Below, one piece after another: positions 48,548 to 58,851 of a stretch of DNA of 64,000 nucleotides. The stretch spans positions 1,939,248-2,003,247 of the forward strand of contig CACVBU010000726.1 of the NCBI GenBank assembly GCA_902728285.1. Direction: 5' to 3'. Every line of letters begins with the position of its first letter. Position 1 is the stretch's first letter. Position numbers and translations under genes: made by a program. The notes beneath the pieces were generated by a model that was given only the letters and a program-made list of their open reading frames with translations, did no database searches and was not told where the DNA came from. The DNA is from Clytia hemisphaerica (Eukaryota; Cnidaria; Hydrozoa; Leptothecata; Clytiidae).

Positions 48548-49923
48548 ACTTGCATGCAATGAATGTCCTCAAATTTTCAAGAATCGTGCACTTCATTAAA
48601 AGGGAGCATTATTATCTTGCTTCAAATAGGGAAGGTAAGGCTCTATATAGTGTTTTATTTAAGATATCTGTAGTTAATGTAGGTAACAACTTGAAAAACA
48701 AACAGAAATGACTTTCAAGGTCTAAATTTTTGACAGGCAAGGAAAGGTGATGCCTGCTGCTAAGATAACTTTCGTTGTTTAATTTAGAAATTGAAGTACT
48801 TTTTTATGGCTAATATAAAAGTTAAAAATATTCGAAAGTTCGGGTTTACTTATGTATAAGGTTTTTAACAGGAGTATGGTTCAAAATGAAAGAGTCTGGA
48901 AAATAGTTATTAACTTGCTATTTGAGGATGACTGCACATATTGAAATTGAATCAATGGATTTTTTGGAAGTTTCTTGTCTGGAAAAGTTAGTGAATTTCA
49001 CAGCACCTGGCGAATAAATTGAATTTTGATGGCTTTTAGACAATCTTAGAATTTTTTTTGCCTGTTTTGGTTCAAAGTCAATTTATTACTGGGGCTGAAA
49101 TTCGAAATTTTTGCAAAATTTTCCAGTGGGTCTGACACAAGGGTGTTAAAATGTACGTGGACTTCTGGTTTCGTTGTCTGTTGTTGTTTTTCTGTTGAGG
49201 AATTTATAGTGGTTTTAGGAATCATCGAAAAATAACAGCAAATTTTAAAACCGATTTACATATCAGTTTTTTTCTACAAAGATTTCTATTCAGGAGTTTT
49301 AAGACGATTAAAAGACTCGAAAAAACTCTTGAATGTGGATTTATTGTGGAAGATTTAGGAATTCGGTTATTATTTCATGTCTGCCCTTAAAACCCAATTT
49401 TTCGAGTTTTCAAAATCAGATCAAAGATGACTGTACTAAACTCCAAAAACAAGTTTGAGCTTTGAAAAACTTTCACATCAGGTTTGGACAAAAACAATAA
49501 AGGTTTTTCTTTAGTCCCAAGGATTTTCAAAAATTTGTTTTTGGAATTTAATAAAATTTGCGTGCGGTTAGAAGAACAAATCCTAATACCTTACGTTCAA
49601 GTAGGAGTATTTAAAGATTTTTGTTGATTCCTCTAGATAGATAAGCATAAAATTTCTACTACTTGAAATGTATGAGCGAAGGTTCTGGGGTGAGAGAGCA
49701 AGACAAATTTTTAATGTTTTTCTCACTTTATCAAAGTTGAAGAATTCAGAAGAATTTTCTTCGAATTAGAGAAAAATTTGAATTACATTTCCAGGTGAGG
49801 GGACCAATATTTTAGTTCAAATTATGGAAAGAGTCAAAGAGTAGAGGCTCAAATTAGAGAGAAATGACTGTAGATCAACTGGGCTTCGCATTTATTATCA
49901 AAGATCGTATTCCTAAGAGTTTT
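48548..49923. other. Intergenic DNA, no gene recognised
   Basis: AT-rich, with a family H fragment at 49100-49160. No open frame or exon of note. Confidence 0.4.
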
Positions 49924-50055
49924 GTAAGGGGGGGGGGTTTGGAGGGGTTCGAAATACCGTTTTCCCGTCTCTTTTTTTCGTCAAATCCCGTAATACCGTA
50001 CTAACAAAGGGCCGATCCCGTCACACCGTAAAAGTAGAACCCCCCCCTTGTAAGT
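49924..50055. mobile_element. Short G-run MITE
   Basis: TGTAAGGGGGGGGGG at the left and the complement of TACAAGGGGGGGG at the right enclose short ATACCG / CACCGT motifs. About 130 bp, non-coding. Confidence 0.45.
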
Positions 50056-50769
50056 CTCTCTGTAATTGTAGACGGGGAAGTAAGGTTTGTTGAAGGCGAA
50101 AACGTCAGCAAAGTCTTTAAGCTAATTAAACCAAGTCTCCAACCTACCACATAACAACCCTAATAGCTAGATAATCACTTTTTTGGCAACTGCTTTTATT
50201 TATCACGGCATCAGGCCCGCCTCTTTCATGAGTTTTGGTTATTGGACCTCCACAATTTGAGGGTTTTTTAATTAAAAGATAGGATCAAAACATTGCAATA
50301 TCGAATGGTATTTAAAAACAAACATATGTGCAATTAGAAGGAATTTCAGTTTTCGGTTGAGATGTTATTTGGCAACAAACAACTCATCTCTTCAGTGTTG
50401 ACTAGAATAAGGGAGTTAGTTGAAAGTATATAGAGAAAGTCACTTTCATCTCTTATGTTTTATACTATGAGAAAAATTTTCTGTCTTTATATAATTTTAT
50501 TTTTGCAGTTAGACCCCAGTTAGACTTAGACACTATTTTTAGTAGAGTTAAAGTGCTAGACATGTAAATGTTAGTTATGAAGGGTTACTTTCATTTATGT
50601 CAGAACTTTCACTTAAAATGATTTAATTCTTTTCTATTTTCTATATAGTTATAATAATATAATTCAAAATTCCATGGAAGTCTAAAGAAATATCGAAGTG
50701 CCATTTTGATTCATCTTGATAACAACAAAGAGGCGCTACTGATATACATAGGTATTGAACCTTCTTGAA
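50056..50769. other. Upstream region of the GPCR gene
   Basis: AT-rich and possibly containing the promoter or a 5'UTR exon. TTCTATATAG near 50640 could be a splice acceptor. No TATA box position can be fixed. Confidence 0.35.
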
Positions 50770-52356
50770 ATGGATCCATTGCTCAACAACACTATCTCAT
50801 ACGCTGGTAATTATACAATGCAGTCAAATCCAAACATGACATTAAATAGTACAAATGAAACTTTTGACTATCACAATATCTCCTTAATCTTTTCTATCGA
50901 CAATCACCAGAACATTTCCAATACAACGCAACCAGAAGTTACATCAATCCCACAATCTATTATTACCATTATCTTTGTCTTCAATGGAATCTTATCATTA
51001 CTGGGAATCATTGGTAACCTCTTTGTCTGTTTCATCATTGTCAGAGGTCGTAAAATGTACACCATTGCTAATCTGTTTTTAATGAACTTAGCGATCGCTG
51101 ACATGTGCGTTCTAGTGATCAGTTATCCTTTATGGGTTTTACAGTCCTTAGAACCGAACTCATGGCCTTTCGGGTCTGTACTTTGTAAAATTATCCCAAC
51201 AATTTCAGATGCTTTTTATGGGGTATCGCTTGGTTGTATGACTACCATTTCTATCCATCGGTACCGTATGATTTTACACGCGATGGGAAAACAATTAACT
51301 TTTCCTCAATCAAAAATGATCATCACGGGTATATGGTTTATATCCTTATTGACTATCTCTGTACCCTTGTACCCAGTACTCCGTTACCAGGAACTTTCTC
51401 CACAAGGTGTGGTCAGGTGTCAATCAAGATGGCCTTCCAAAACGTACGAGCAATGTTACCAGTTATTTTTACTGATTTTTTGGTATATCTGCCCATTGTT
51501 GATTATACTATTCACGTTCATTCGGATCAAGTTATATCTTGAAAAACAAATGACTTATGAATGGCTTCAAGGCTCCGAACACACTTTATTGATTGCTAAT
51601 CATATCATGGGAATCAAGAAAGCATTGCGCATGCTCGCTCCTGTTGTTATTGTTTTCGCTATTCTCATGCTACCCTGGAATATCATTCGGCTGGTCAGTA
51701 TTTTTACTGAAGTACATTTGGTGGATAATGTTCATATTTATATCATGGTTTCTGGTACAATGCTGGTCGCGAACAGTGTTTCCAACCCGTTTACTTACTA
51801 TATCATGTCAAAAGAATTTCGAATCGAATTCCAAAAACAATTCTGGCTTTTAAAAGTCAAACTTGGTATTGAATCGAATGAACATCAGAAATTCACTTTA
51901 GAATCTGATAAATACGGCCGAACTGTTGTCAGACGTACGGCATCGTTTCTTGATACGACAAGTGTTGCTGATTCCAAAAATGGAAACTTCAAGCGGCCCC
52001 GAACAGCCACTCAGAGTAGCGACGTCCTAACGCCGAACATCAGTCATCGAAGTCCGCCCTCCTCAATAATGAATACTTATGAGCCAGTTGACGAGATTAT
52101 CAGAAACGCCCCTCAAAAGAATTCTACGGGTGGAAACGGGGCGTATGATTTATTGAGATTTACACCGCCCACGCTGACGCCTTTGAACAATAACACAACA
52201 CTTATTGCAGAATTGTACAGTATTGAGGAAGAGAATAGCACTGACCTCGATTCCCCAGAATGTTTTGTAAAGAATGTCACTAAGCTGAATGGGATAACAG
52301 AGACCAAATTTCATGCAATAATTGACAGTGACGATCTCAAAGAAACAAGACTCTAG
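50770..52356 (+). CDS. Class A (rhodopsin-like) G protein-coupled receptor, neuropeptide-receptor type
   Basis: Seven-transmembrane receptor of 528 residues in one exon; the first ATG in frame is at 50770. The N-terminus (about 60 residues) holds at least seven N-glycosylation sequons. Hallmarks: GN in TM1 (N83), LAIAD in TM2 (D111), the disulfide Cys pair C139 and C217, HRY at 163-165 where DRY is usual, a TM6 LPW (301-303) without the usual preceding Cys, and NPFTYY at 339-344 as the NPxxY motif. A long Ser/Thr-rich cytoplasmic tail of about 170 residues follows, likely a kinase and arrestin substrate. The loop lengths and TM pattern resemble neuropeptide receptors of the NPY/orexin/tachykinin branch; the ligand cannot be named. 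Intact. Confidence 0.88.
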   Translation: MDPLLNNTISYAGNYTMQSNPNMTLNSTNETFDYHNISLIFSIDNHQNISNTTQPEVTSIPQSIITIIFVFNGILSLLGIIGNLFVCFIIVRGRKMYTIANLFLMNLAIADMCVLVISYPLWVLQSLEPNSWPFGSVLCKIIPTISDAFYGVSLGCMTTISIHRYRMILHAMGKQLTFPQSKMIITGIWFISLLTISVPLYPVLRYQELSPQGVVRCQSRWPSKTYEQCYQLFLLIFWYICPLLIILFTFIRIKLYLEKQMTYEWLQGSEHTLLIANHIMGIKKALRMLAPVVIVFAILMLPWNIIRLVSIFTEVHLVDNVHIYIMVSGTMLVANSVSNPFTYYIMSKEFRIEFQKQFWLLKVKLGIESNEHQKFTLESDKYGRTVVRRTASFLDTTSVADSKNGNFKRPRTATQSSDVLTPNISHRSPPSSIMNTYEPVDEIIRNAPQKNSTGGNGAYDLLRFTPPTLTPLNNNTTLIAELYSIEEENSTDLDSPECFVKNVTKLNGITETKFHAIIDSDDLKETRL

Positions 52357-52389
52357 ATTTTTAGTATGACTATTTATTCTTTCTGTTAC

Positions 52390-52535
52390 TTTAATGGGAT
52401 AAATTTTCGTGGAGATTAAGTTTCGCGGATGGTACTATTAGGAGAAGATATCTTTCACGATTTTTTGCCTTTTACTGCCAAATCATGCATTTTGATTGTT
52501 GAAATATTCATTATTAGCGCTTATGATGCCAGTCG
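52390..52535. repeat. MITE family F, partial copy
   Basis: TTTAATGGGATAAATTTTCG, GCGGATGGTACTA and TATTCATTATTAGCGCTTAT match the left half of the complete element at 61382-61702. The right end is missing. Confidence 0.6.
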
Positions 52536-53384
52536 CGGACAAAGCCTTTCCTAATTTTGTTGGTGACACACAAATCTGCGAAATTTTTTTCCCATTTAAA
52601 TATTAGAAGGGAATTAGTTCCCGAAAAAGTCTCAAGGATTTTCTATTCGGAGATATTAGTGAGGTTAATCGCTGTTAGATTTCTCTCGACAACTAATAGG
52701 GCTCGTGCCATGGCTCAAGTGAAGGCACTGCAGGGAAGATTACCATTTCAGTTACCCATTGATACTTTGTTACAATAATCTAGTGTAGTGGTTTGAAAGT
52801 TGGATTTTGTTGTTATAGCTTCACCCCTGTCTTATATTGTCCGTGTAAAAATTATTTGTCAATTAAGTTAAATGAATGGGGTAATTGAAAATTTGACTTT
52901 GGATGTGGAACTGAGAATTGTCCAATTATTTGCCATTGAAGATTACCATTGAAGACATAGACTAGAAAACTAGTCTGTTAATTAATCATGTCAGAGGGCG
53001 GGAACATAAAGGCGGCGGGCGTTTGTTAGAATAGGAGCTGCGTTGGAGAACGAGCAAAAGTTGGCGAGAGGCTGCTGATTAGCTTTCCGACAAAATTACT
53101 TCTTACGTTTACCTAACTCCTACGCTCACTTTTCCCGCGTGATACCATTCTAGGCCGACTGGAGTGCCAGTCTATTGATGAAGAAATTTTTCTTTCCATT
53201 GAAGTATTTAAAAATTGTACATTATATTATCGTTTTTATTGCTAGTACGTAAAAATTGTACAAAAATTATAAACTATTGGAAAATATGAAAAAAGTTCTA
53301 GATACATTATACTGTACTACCTCATTAAGCCATGGCTTGATTCATTAATAGTAAAGTTGATACAATGAAAGACTTAAGTAAAAG
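52536..53384. other. Intergenic DNA, no gene recognised
   Basis: The 73-codon frame at 52557 (with LPFQLPIDTLLQ) has no identifiable family or splice context. GC-richer stretches at 52995-53075 are unassigned. Confidence 0.35.
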
Positions 53385-53697
53385 TGCAGTTGACGTTCTC
53401 TAATCCGATTTTCAATGGGGATTAGGTTTTCATCGAGTGGAAGAGCGTTGTTATCAGAGTTTCTTATTGACGGTGACTTCAATATTATCGAATAAGAGAG
53501 CGTCGTTTATGAAAGTTTATTGTCAACATTGACTTTCAATATTATTGACAACACAATTTTTGGGTCCGCCCTGGGATTGCTTAGCATTCTTGCTCATTTT
53601 CTGAAAAATTAAATTTGACCAACCCTGATATTATACCATATTTTTAAGGCATATCGAATAGTAAAACGTTGAATTAGAGAGTGTCAACTGTATTTTC
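53385..53697. mobile_element. MITE family G
   Basis: CAGTTGACGTTCTCTAATCC at the left and reversed CAGTTGACACTCTCTAATTC at the right. Related fragments are at 58670-58710, 61215-61375 and 61705-61735 (GAGCGTCAACTGTATTTT). Non-coding. Confidence 0.6.
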
Positions 53698-53957
53698 TAT
53701 GATAGAAACATTATCTAGGGGATGAGTGTGAGAGATTCTTCTTCATACATGGACGCAGCAGAGGATGTGTGCGTCGTTATCAGAGTTTCTTGTTGACGGT
53801 GGCTTTCAATATTATTAAATAAGAGAGCATATTTTTGGGGCGTTGCGAATAGTAGAACGTTGAATTAGAGAATGTCAACTGTATTTTCTATGATAGAAAC
53901 ATTATCTAGGGAATGAGTGCGAGAGTTTCTTCTTCATACATGGATGCAGCAGAGGAT
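53637..53957 (+). repeat. Tandem duplication of about 130 bp, offset 191 bp
   Basis: 53637-53768 and 53828-53957 share CTATGATAGAAACATTATCT, GATGAGTGTGAGAG/GAATGAGTGCGAGAG and CTTCTTCATACATGGA.GCAG. The second copy runs into an ATG-led frame with a donor site (see 53913-54027). The first copy diverges right after GCAGCAGAGGATGTG. Confidence 0.7.
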
Positions 53958-54027
53958 GTGACCACGATAGGGAAGACAACGCAGACGGGTGATGCTCCGG
54001 TATCGTCCGTAATTTTCCATTCCAATG
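53913..54027 (+). CDS. Possible first coding exon, gene unknown
   Basis: The frame reads MSARVSSSYMDAAEDVTTIG then KTTQTGDAPVSSVIFHSN and meets a donor GTAAGG at 54028. It is GC-richer than its surroundings. No downstream plus-strand exon was found before the minus-strand NPC2 gene. The start is duplicated 191 bp upstream in a form that hits a stop. Low confidence. Confidence 0.3.
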
Positions 54028-54425
54028 GTAAGGAGATCTATATGAAATATAAATTGTAATGCAAAGTTTAATGTGATGCATAATAACTTAAGGGAACTAA
54101 TTTTAGAACCTGCGAACTACAAATTTTGGGGTTGAGCTGGAGTTTTTACAAGATACTTCACTAATTGGTCATTTAAAGTGATAGAGATGACGCGTTCTTT
54201 AGAAAAAGTAATAAGATTCTTTTATTACATCTTAACGACCAACCAAATCAAATAAGAGCTTGTAAAAACTCCAGCTTGTCCCAAATTTTGACCACTATTC
54301 ATAAAAAAATTTGAAGAATCTGAAATGAAAGAAATGTTTCCAAAATAGGACAAAACCGCAAAAATTAATTCCCGCGATGCAATCGTTTCAAATTTTTTTG
54401 ACCGTGAAATACTCTTTCTCTATTA

Positions 54426-54470
54426 GCTATGGTAAGTTGGTCTAATTTCGACATCCCTCTTTTAATCCCT
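54426..54470 (+). repeat. Solo end of MITE family K
   Basis: GGTAAGTTGGTCTAATTTCG then ACATCCCTCTTTTAAT matches the family K TIR at 25364 and 30570. No matching right end was found nearby. Confidence 0.55.
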
Positions 54471-54607
54471 CTTTTAATTTGTATTCTGTTCTGTTTGTCA
54501 ACAGTGAGATCATTCGAATTTTTTGAAATTTGAAAGCTCGAAAATCTCATATAAAACAGGATACAACATGGCGGACTAGTCGACTTTTAATTTGGACATA
54601 CTTTCAC

Positions 54608-54690
54608 GGGAAAGCATAGACGATCATATCGTCTACACAAGATCACTAAAAAAGGAAATAGTTTAGGAGAGGCGTGATAAATTCGGGTGG
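54608..54690. repeat. Short repeat shared with 14192-14270
   Basis: ATCGTCTACACAAGATCACT and the AATAGTTTAGGAGAGGCGTG stretch resemble the repeat 5' of RPS11. Class unknown. Confidence 0.4.
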
Positions 54691-54878
54691 AGTAAGCAGT
54701 GGCGGAGTTCCAAAACTCTACCGCCACTTTTTTCCCGTAAACCGCCCTGACGCCCTAACTCTTTCCCGCGTTTACTGACTTTTAAACGGACGATAGCATC
54801 GTCTAGGGAAAACACAGTCTGTGAGCAGTTAACATATATAGTGTGTAAAGGAATATGATATTTTTGAATCAAACTTAC

Positions 54879-56704
54879 ACTTGGGTAGGCTGTGGAGACT
54901 TTCAATGAGTATTCATAATCAGCCTCTGTTCCAGCAGCCAATGGACAAGTCAAGCCTGAATCCTTACATGCGTCTGGTTTATCAATACTGTAGGGAACCC
55001 AGAAAGAAGCGATTTTAGCGTGAACAGATACGGCTAATGTTTTAGCAACATTTGCAGGTGTGAAGTGTACAGCGATACTTGAAGATTGTCCTTTGATTAA
55101 TTTACATGGTTCAGCCGTGCATGGTTCGATAATGAGTGAGATGTTGCTTGCTGTTGACTTACCTGCAAATTAGATTGAAAAGTTTTTATAGATCTTGCTT
55201 TGGTACCTCTACACAATAGACAGCTCAAGGCTTTTAAGCATGTTATTTTCCGAGTTCCCTTGGTCAATTTTTCTCGGAAGGCTCTATAGAGTATTGTGGA
55301 GGTTTAAACTATAATAAAAAATGAAGGTAGTTACTATAACATAAAACCCTATCCGGCCCGGCCACGCCCGCGTTGTACTTTGTTGTTGTACTTATGCAAA
55401 AATGAGGTACGCGGCATGACTTATTCACTCTTTTTCCATTCACAAGCGCGCGCAAAAAACGAATCAATACTAGGCGTGTGATTTTTCAAAGTTTTAAATT
55501 TTTTAGATAGCTTTTTGAATTTAAAGAAACGAAGTAATGATAAAAAACTTTGTTTACTTTCACTTTCATACCAACCATTTTAAAATGAAACACATAATTT
55601 TCTTTTGGTCTATAGAGAATATTCTGGAATACTCACTGGAACAAACCTGTAAGAGATTTATTTCGCTTACTTTGGACCAATATTTGACAATGACAAGGGA
55701 TCGAATTATTTTGTGTCGCCATAGACTGCCATTTGTGCTTTCTGATAGATTTTGCATATTTATAAGATACACGTTTTTATTTTTATAAGAATATCTAAAA
55801 TTTTTGAAACCTTCGGATGTTCTTAACAAGCTTTTGTCTTGACCATTTTGTGAATACTTTTAACCATTTTCCTAAGAAATAGGGTGTTTTTGAGTACACA
55901 AAGCCTTATAATGTTCTTGACTTGTTCTTAAGATATTGACCACCGAAGTCTTATGTTCTTATATAGTTTGTTCTTATAAGAAAAAAACGTGTGATGTGAC
56001 GACATGCAATAAAGTTGACAACACTTCAATAACTTTATTTGTAAACTTTAAGGTTAAGAAGCTTTCAAAGTCTCAGTTTTCAGAGATTAAATCGACTGAA
56101 AGTTAGTTGACCTTTAACCTTTAAATATTTGGGCTTGTAATAATTTAATACTAGATCAAATTCTTGATAGACTTTCTCAAAGCAGTTTTTTCGCTCTTCA
56201 TTATTATTTCACGTTTTGTTTAGAAGAACAAACTATGTAAGAACATAAGGCCTTGGTGGCTAAAATGTTAAGAACAAGTTAGGAACATTTTAAGGTTTTG
56301 ATTATTCTAAAATAATCGATTTCTTAGGAAAGTGGACAAAAATACTCACAAAATGGTTAAAATAAGAACATGTTAGGAATTGAACGAAATTCTAAGTTGT
56401 TTTTCCCATCGGGTACGAACTTTTTGCCAAATTTCCCAGTGGGGCTGGGGTCCCAGATAGTCTGTGACACAGGGTTGTATAGCAAATCGTTACAATTGCT
56501 GTTTTGATAGAAATGTCTGGTTTGATTCTGGGCCAAAAATAAAAAAGATTTCCCGCAGAAAAATGATAGAAAAAACTAATGTTAAAGGCTAAACAAAATA
56601 GTCAAAATGTTATGCTCACCTCTTGAACTCTCGCATGAATTGAATTTGATTGACATAGAAGATGCTAGACCAATTAAAGCCAAGAAAATGATAACTCGCT
56701 CCAT
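54879..56704 (-). CDS. NPC2/ML-domain lipid-binding protein (3' end not found)
   Basis: Secreted or lysosomal sterol-binding protein of the MD-2-related lipid-recognition (ML) family, related to NPC2. Exon 1 (56620-56704) encodes MERVIIFLALIGLASSMS, a signal peptide, then IKFNSCESSR. Exon 2 (54879-55162) continues in frame (join SRGKSTASNIS): LIIEPCTAEPCKLIKGQSSS, VHFTPANVAKTLAVSVHAKI, FWVPYSIDKPDACKDSG, LTCPLAAGTEADYEYSLKV and STAYPS. The Cys spacing, including PC..EPC and C-x5-C, and the KG(Q/x)S and YPS elements fit NPC2. 123 residues are accounted for. The final part (V-x-W-x-L..CWxI in the family) should be one more exon at lower coordinates; none was recognised down to 52.8 kb. Confidence 0.8.
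55768..55993. mobile_element. MITE family D, copy 3 (complete), in NPC2-like intron
   Basis: ACACGTTTTTATTTTTATAAG at the left and reversed ACACGTTTTTTTCTTATAAG at the right. The interior has CTTCGGATGTTCTTAAC and CATTTTGTGAATACTTTTAA, the complement of the family's plus-oriented copies. Confidence 0.65.
56222..56375. repeat. MITE family D, copy 4 (partial)
   Basis: AGAACAAACTATGTAAGAAC, CATAAGGCCTTGGTGGC and ACAAAAATACTCACAAAATG identify it. It lies in intron 1 of the NPC2-like gene. Confidence 0.6.
56395..56475. repeat. MITE family H fragment
   Basis: TTTCCCAGTGGGGCTGGGGT and GTCTGTGACACAGGGTTG match the end of the family H element at 48276-48547 and the fragment at 49100-49160. Confidence 0.5.
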
Positions 56705-56962
56705 TTCTGATTATCTCGACAGTCCTTCTACAGCCTTTGACAAATTGTCTTCCAAAAGAACTAAGTCTTCCAACTCACAACGCTTAAGTGGACTTTGTTT
56801 CAACGGATTAATAATGTCATGAATCTTTTTTTTCGAATCACGTGTTTCTCATGTTTCGCAATGAATTGTGTTTCATCACTTCATGCTTTTCAAAAATCAT
56901 ACCATACGAACACAAACATTATTTTTTTTGGAGTGGTTTCCACTCTCGTCCCTTCACTTTTA

Positions 56963-57153
56963 CAGTGGAGCCTCTATAACTCGAGCACACACAGGGAACG
57001 AAAATTTGTTGGATTAAAGGAAATTTCGAGTTAAGGAAACTTCGAGTTATGGAGTGAGGTTTATAAAGCATTTTTTAACTGAAGGTACAAGAAAAGTTGT
57101 TCGAGTTAAGGAAACATCGAGGTATAGGGGTTCGAGTTAAAGAGTTTCCATTG
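56963..57153. mobile_element. Pogo/Tigger-like MITE, copy 1
   Basis: CAGTGGAGCCTCTATAACTC at the left and reversed CAATGGAAACTCTTTAACTC at the right, with TA directly outside both ends (56961-56962 and 57154-57155). CTCGAGTTA-type motifs recur inside. The CAGTNGAANCTC ends with a TA target resemble pogo/Tigger elements. Two relatives lie in introns of the MS4A-like gene. Confidence 0.7.
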
Positions 57154-58330
57154 TATAACCTTTGCATCTCTAAACCTTCTTGTAGAGGCTAGGAAATTAT
57201 TTCTAGAACAAGTTAAGAATATATACCAAAACTTTTTTTCTCTCAACATAAAAAATCGAACTGGTTTTTACTTTTTATCTCTATGAGCTGATAAACATGT
57301 GATTGACGGTTTGTTAATTATCTTACGTCATTGATTTGTCATTAATAATCTTTTATGATTGACTTTCACTCCTAGAAACTGCTTTCAATATTTCTTACAT
57401 GATTCAGCCGAGTCAGTCTTAAGACATGTCACAAGACGAAGATTTCTATTGAAATCCCAATGGGAATAGAATTCTATTGCGCTAAGGTCAAATAATAATA
57501 GGGATGGTTTTAGAGGGCAGTTTTTTTCCGGTGAATTATAAATGGGGATGAAAATGATAAAGTTATTTTTCCAGTAGGGCTGAAATGGTAGGATGTTTTT
57601 CAAACCGGGGTCGAAATTTTGGCACCGGGTCTTGTGATACAGTGGTGTTCTTTTGGTAAGACAGAGACTTTTACTTATTTTTGTAGAGAGTAAAAACCAC
57701 CCTCACTCATGCGGTTCCAAAGTTGCAAAAATGTATACTTAGTATACCTCTCAGTTTGAGTAAAATTGTGTAAGCAGATCATACGATTGGTCTCTTATAC
57801 CATAAAACAAACAATCACTCGACAACAAATTAAATGATTTCTCAATATTCTTTCTTCTAATCCTCTCGTGCAACACCCTAGAAACAGTAGAGAATTACGC
57901 TGTAGAAGGACTCTAAATTAGCTTTAATGTAAATTCATGACGACCAAAAGTCTAAACAAAACTGAAAAGTTTACTTTCAAATACTTTTTAAGTTAAAGCA
58001 CAGGGACCAAAAAGAATTTTCAGAATCATATAATACCTAAAAAGCTGTTAATGTCACATTTTTCTGTCCTATGAAATAGCAGAAACAACGCTTTTTTCGT
58101 AGAGATTGCAATTCTTTTTTAGAGATACAATATTTTGGGTTTGTAGATGAGTACGAAAAGTTTTTTGAAATACAAGTTCTATGCATGTCAGATCGAATTT
58201 CTATATGAATTATTGTCGTCATAATATTGTCATATTTCATTAATTAGGTCTTGGATTCATTGGAATCGAAGTTTCACCAGTCATCATTTGTCTTAATGAT
58301 TGATTTTGATTTGCAATGAAAAGGTATCCT
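57154..58330. other. Intergenic DNA, no gene recognised
   Basis: AT-rich. A family H-like end (GGCACCGGGTCTTGTGATAC, then GTGGTGTTCTTT) is at 57618-57653. No exon is seen. Confidence 0.4.
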
Positions 58331-58615
58331 AGATCATGTCCAGACGTTACGGTTTCGTATCGCTGGGTATGGCTTTCCTTACGGATCGAGATCGTTCATA
58401 TTGGTTTCCGAACGTTTCGGAGCAAGAAAACGGATAGCAGTTCCGTTCCGAAGAAAATAGTAGAGCAAATCAGTTTGTAGAGCAAAGTTGCTATGTAACG
58501 ACTTCTTTTTTGACGTTTCGAATTTTAACGTTCACGCTTGTTTCGGAACCGTTTCGTTTCGGAACCGTTTCGTTTCGGAACGATACGGAACCATAACGTC
58601 TGAACAACATGGTCT
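58331..58615. mobile_element. MITE with CAGACGTTAYGG ends
   Basis: GATCATGTCCAGACGTTACG at the left and reversed GACCATGTTGTTCAGACGTT at the right. Inside the right end GGAACCGTTTCGTTTC is repeated in tandem. Non-coding. Confidence 0.55.
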
Positions 58616-58851
58616 TAGTATAGAAAATGAGAAGTCATTTTTAAGTTCCCGTGGTGTCGAATACCACTACTAATCCCCGTTGAAAATCGACTCAGAGAAC
58701 GTCAACTGTATTTCGACTGGAGTAACGAAGACATATTGTTATTGTTGCAAATAACATTTTTCAATATAATTGCGAGTACTTTAGAATATACTGCCAGCAT
58801 TCACCAATATATTTCCTAGCAATAAATTGTGTGTAGCGTTTAAAGTCCTTG

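Noticed and set aside
54663-54953. 96-codon minus-strand frame as a separate gene
   Set aside because: It is the end of NPC2-like exon 2 read through its donor site into the intron.
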